A DNA stretch of 64,000 nt from Centrapalus pauciflorus (lineage: Eukaryota > Streptophyta > Magnoliopsida > Asterales > Asteraceae), in contig JAANYP010002801.1 in assembly GCA_020465985.1 (NCBI GenBank), positions 118,501 to 182,500 on the forward strand. The letters are read 5' to 3'. Under the pieces are notes generated by a model. That model was given only the letters and a program-made list of their open reading frames with translations. It had not been told where the DNA came from and did not search any database. This document shows, piece after piece, positions 60,217 to 64,000 of the stretch. The translations under genes and the position numbers were made by a program. Position 1 is the stretch's first letter; every line of letters begins with the position of its first letter.

Positions 60217-60537
60217 TCAATCCGTATCAAAAAACCAAGGACTTGGAACCCGTATCGACCACCACCAAGATTTGCAACTTTTATTTTCTATACACAATAG
60301 AGGATCGATTTGAATGGAATGAAAAGTGTTCTCTCCAATTATCTTTACATGCTTATCAGTTGAGGCAAGGCTGATCGATTTCTTCAGTTCGATAATGACT
60401 AAATAGTGTCTAGGCATACTCTTTGAATGGAATCTGAAAAAATGAATCCCATGACATTGCGAACGGAACAAGAGGCCCCCACCAAACCCGAACTTTTTCC
60501 ATATACCCATCACTTTTTTCACAATCAAACATCGCAT
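60217..60537 (-). CDS. Unrecognised ORF, 106 codons
   Basis: MRCLIVKKVMGIWKKFGFGG ... WWSIRVPSPWFFDTD. The region has more even base composition than its flanks and the product is not low-complexity (several Cys, His and Trp), so it may be a fragment of a real gene or of a transposon gag. I recognise no domain. The sequence just downstream on the minus strand is spacer-like. It could equally be chance. Confidence 0.25.
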   Translation of the reverse strand: MRCLIVKKVMGIWKKFGFGGGLLFRSQCHGIHFFRFHSKSMPRHYLVIIELKKSISLASTDKHVKIIGENTFHSIQIDPLLCIENKSCKSWWWSIRVPSPWFFDTD

Positions 60538-62444
60538 AGTTAGAGGCTTAGAGCTTTTGCCAATTTATCACAAAGAGGGCAACCGGATTGGATAGAAAAC
60601 CTCACAATAAGACGTTATCGCGTGAAGGCAACCTAATTTTTACTGCCCTCCATATGCACAAATTAACTAGCGATGAACTTCATGAGTTCCATAAATACGT
60701 TATTGTGCTCGCTCGCTATTTTAAAATAAGGTTAGTTTCATATGCATCACTCAAAACACGTAAGAAGTTATGTATATCTAAAACACGTTTTAAGAACATT
60801 ATAAGTCTTGAAATCTTGTATCATGATTTTTTTAATTAAAATTACACACTTTAACGATATCTCATTTTAAATATTAATTAAACGTATATTTTAAAAATAA
60901 CTCATTTTAAATATTGATTAATTATCAAAAGTTAACATTTATATATTTACCAAAGAAGAGACTCACGTTAGCAATTTCTCATCATTGCTTCATTTAAAAT
61001 ATTAATCAAATAGTAACAGATACTATTCATTAAACTCTACAAAATTGACATTCTTTTGTATTTTGTATTTCTATTTTTTTAGACGGAAAATACATTGAGC
61101 TAAAGATAAATTAAAACTGATACAACACAGCCACACTGGGCTCCCAATTATTTGGGCCTAAATAAAAGTAACCATTTATAACGGCATAATATTTCCATGA
61201 CCTTGTATCATATATCAAGGCCCAATTATAATGCCCAAATGATTACACAATCACATTTTCATCATCTAAAGTCCATTCATTGGCCAAAATATTGTGATAT
61301 TTTCGGTTAAAGAAAATTAACCTTTTTTTTTTCAGTTTTCAATTTATAGTTTTTAGTTTCGGTTTCAATTTTCAAAACCCGTTAATTAAAGGATTGGTTT
61401 GGTTATGCGTTGCTAGGAAAATTTCTCGTATAAACTTCTTTATTTGTCTCAATAAGAATGGCTTTAAAAAAAACCTAAGATATAGACATAGTATTGTGTT
61501 TCAAGCATAAAATATTTACATATTGTATGTATTCAACTAATTAGAGTGCAAATTTTAGGATTGATTAGTGTGTAAATTTAAGGTTTAAAGTCAAGTTTGA
61601 AAGATTATCACTAATTTAGCAAATATCAAAGAGCCAAAGATTGAAAACAATAGCTATAATAGTAATACCAATTTCCAAAAGGAAAAGCATTTAATAAAGC
61701 AATGGTTTTTTACCTTTTTTTTGCTATATAAACATGGACTTGGAATCAATTTCAATAGCATTAAATATAAATTTTGATAATGAAGATACCGTGAAGCTTT
61801 TAGAGCTACAAGGGACATCAAATTCGTATTTTAGATTGAGGAGAAACTCATGAAATGTTGTTTTTTTGTTGAGAAAGAATCATGAAGTTCAATTTTACAT
61901 TTTTAAATGGTTCTTGATACCTGTTTTTGTAAATTTCAATTTTATAGTCATTTCTTGACCTAAAAAGATTCATATTACATTTATTGTTAAAATTTTATTT
62001 CATGTTACCTTTCTTGATAATTTGACTTTCATAAAACATCAAGAAAAGGGTAAATTGTGTAAAAAAAGTAATTTATATTATAAACGTTTTTCTATTTTGG
62101 GTAATATATTAATTTTTTTAGTTATGGAAATATATTAATGAAAACAAATCAATCTAGGTAACATTATAAGAATAGAAGGTAAATTGTACTGAAACAACAG
62201 TTTTTTCGTCTGGTCAGCAAAACTTTTCGACGTGTCATTTGAATAAGCAATCTGACGTGTCATTTTTAAAGATTATCAGTAACATGATCAACAACTAGGT
62301 TACCTTTACTTATGTGTCTAAAATTTAAAAAAATATGACCCTTTTTTTTTTGTAATTAACCCTTAAGAAAATGGATCACAAGTTTTGTTGTTGTCTGAAG
62401 GAAACAATTACCCAAATTACTCGTAAAGCTTGATGCAATATGTC
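60538..62444. other. No gene seen
   Basis: AT-rich. An 83-codon plus-strand ORF at 60588-60839 shows no family features. A TATATAAAC word at about 61723 is an isolated TATA-like match. Confidence 0.5.
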
Positions 62445-62640
62445 TATATATATAAAGATCGAAAAGCTTGATAAAAACTCGAGTCTAGTTATCTAAAACT
62501 CGAGTTTAGCTCGTTAAAATTTTCAAGCTCGATTTTTGGGATTGGGCTCGAGATCGCGCTTGGTAAAAGCTCGGCTCGTTCGAGTTAAGCTCAAACTGAA
62601 ATTGCAAGATAAAACTCCGCTTTGTTTACAATCCTAACTT
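62445..62640. repeat. GCTCGA/CTCGAG-rich sequence
   Basis: Repeated AACTCGAGT, GCTCGTT and AAGCTCG words in both directions, like 55787-56220. Non-coding. Confidence 0.45.
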
Positions 62641-62899
62641 TGTGTAGAAATTTGAGATCTATAAGGGTTGTGGAAATGACGTATAGTATTAGTTTAATTG
62701 GTTTTTTTTGTTACGATGAGAAGTGACAAATTTTTTTACAGGGGAACAAGAAATAGAAAATTGGGTAATTTCAGTCGTGAAAACATAACTTTTTCAAGAA
62801 CGGTTTTGTATTTATGGAGTTGCCATCGTGAGATTAGAATATGTTACTAGTTGTATGGTGAAAAAAAAAATAATTATGGCTTTAAGTCTGATATTGAGT

Positions 62900-63385
62900 A
62901 GGGGTGTTTACAAAATTCAAATCTGAACGTCCGAAGTGAATATCTAAAAATATGTTCCAAAACTATTTGAAATCTTGAATATCCGAAAGGTCGGATTTAG
63001 ATCCATTATCCACAAATTTGGATAATCGGATATCCGAAAATTCAAAACCTTTATTTTTAATTTTTAAAATTTAATTTATGTATAATATAATTTGTATAAT
63101 ATTGAGTATCCATTATATTTTAATGTATACTTTGGAATCTTAACTTGATATTATACATGTATGAACTTATATTATCAGTATTTTAGTTTTTTAATCAATA
63201 TTTTCAAGTTTTGAGTAAAATTATTCCAGATACGTTAGGTTTTTTATATATTTGTGTATTCAGATTTATGAATTTGTATCTTAGATAGTTGAATATTTGT
63301 TTATTTTTTCAAAAAAAATAGAATTTTCGGATAATCATATACGAATTCGAAATTTCGGATAGAAAAAATTAACTATCTGAAGATA
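62900..63385. mobile_element. Second copy of the TTCGGATATCC-rich MITE-like element
   Basis: It starts AGGGGTGTTTACAAAATTC, has GGATAATCGGATATCCG and related words, and shares with 19475-20000 the inner order TTTAATTTATGTAT...GAGTATCCATTATATTTTAATGTATAC. The right end is diverged. Confidence 0.6.
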
Positions 63386-63404
63386 TTCGGTTGAGATTAA
63401 CACG

Positions 63405-63565
63405 ATTTAATCAACATGTTTTCACGTTTTTTGCGTTTTCGACCCTCCATGTTATTTTTTTCTATAAAAGTCCTTAAGTTAAAAAGTTTTTGGTTTAATG
63501 AAATTTGACATTAGAACTCAGTTTTTCAGTTATTAAAACCTGATTTGCTAATTATAACCGTTGAC
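63405..63565. mobile_element. Half copy of the palindromic MITE family of 42175-42484
   Basis: CAACATGTTTTCACG, TTTTGCGTTTTCGACC, CATGTTATTTTTTTC, AAAGTCCTTAAGTT and a TCAGTTATTAAAACC block match the left arm at 42175 and 20600. The right arm is missing. Confidence 0.6.
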
Positions 63566-63749
63566 TAATCAACATTTACAATTTGTCTCCTTTAAAATTC
63601 AAAACAGTCAATAAATTATTTAAAATTATCAAAACAACTTTAACTCTTTAAAATAGCACTTTACTTTAAGTCATGCAATCTTTATAATAATTAATTAATT
63701 AGCCAATAAAAGTTCTTATGCATTAAGTGGAGTTGGAAATTTAGATGTA

Positions 63750-64000
63750 AGGTTTAACCCATTTGGTAGGAGTGGTGATATGCAAGTGTGAAGTTGCGAG
63801 TTTGACTCCTGCCGAATGCAAGTTTGGATTTAGGTGCAAAAAATAAGTTCTGAAGTCCTCTATTGAGGCAAAGGTGTAGATTAGGATCGAGTAAAAGTAT
63901 GTTAGTTTGCCGTTCAAAAAAAATATACATGTGAGAGGTCACGGGTTCGACTCCTGTCGGAGGCAAGTTGAAATTTAGGTGTCAAAAGTAAGTTCTAAAG
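63750..64000 (+). mobile_element. tRNA-derived SINE-like sequence, tandem pair, runs to right edge
   Basis: Two units with a GGTTCGACTCC-type B box (63944-63954; the first, at about 63797, is changed to GAGTTTGACTCC) are each followed by the same tail (GGCAAGTT-GA-TTTAGGTG-CAAAA-TAAGTTCT-AAG). The head TTTGGTAGGAGTGG can be read as an A box. The second unit is cut by the window edge. Confidence 0.6.

Overview
This window is AT-rich flowering-plant nuclear DNA made almost entirely of transposable elements and their wreckage. I found no intact host protein-coding gene, rRNA gene or bacterial-type feature. Three kinds of evidence point to a plant: Ty1/copia retrotransposons primed by initiator tRNA-Met, Mutator-like (MULE), hAT and Helitron-type elements, and a block resembling plant mitochondrial DNA with a group II intron domain V. 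The copia elements carry an extra ORF after pol. Its wording (a KHNMV...FL...YALT...QFW block in one copy, VYLQQFW...FxxINRCxTxxxxGxD in another) is like that of many daisy-family (Asteraceae) retroelements, so Asteraceae is my best guess. That guess rests on memory of the family, not on a search.

Layout. 1-11076: three pieces of large copia elements. Element A (minus strand) runs off the left edge. It is inserted into the extra ORF of element B (minus). B abuts head-on the 3' half of element C (plus), which ends in a complete 3' LTR. 11077-15380: small inverted-repeat elements, a 1.1-kb inverted array of a 21-bp repeat, and microsatellites. 15389-18430: a decayed, partly inverted endogenous pararetrovirus (Caulimoviridae-like) split by a MITE. 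18431-24070: microsatellites, MITEs and a mitochondrial-like insert at about 21301-23033.

24071-47898 is a nested stack that can be resolved by target-site duplications (TSDs) and by comparison with sister copies. A probable gypsy-type LTR (24071-47898) is split by a long-terminal-repeat MULE (24134-46444). That MULE is split by a Helitron-like element (24561-41903), by a small MITE (42175-42484) and by a 3.1-kb element sitting in a (TA)n tract (42644-45776). The Helitron contains a MULE-like TIR element (24611-25891) and a 15.6-kb copia element D (26202-41771) with 303-bp LTRs differing at one base. Inside the RNase H region of D sits another copy of the same MULE family (32608-33943) that forms an outer layer.

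47899-55025: a copia 3' fragment between inverted repeats, then a 5.2-kb MULE with a perfect 9-bp TSD and a decayed transposase/OTU-type gene. 55026-64000: MITEs, a second Helitron-like element carrying a hAT element with a tRNA-like segment, and a tandem tRNA-derived SINE-like sequence at the right edge.

How the parts work together. In elements A and D, gag and pol lie in different frames (pol is +1), and each junction has a good 3' splice-site-like sequence in the pol phase. In D another acceptor-like sequence precedes the start codon of the extra ORF. D also carries two arrays of one 22-bp motif, one in its leader and one before the extra ORF. Arrays of 21-22 bp period recur in two unrelated elements of the window.
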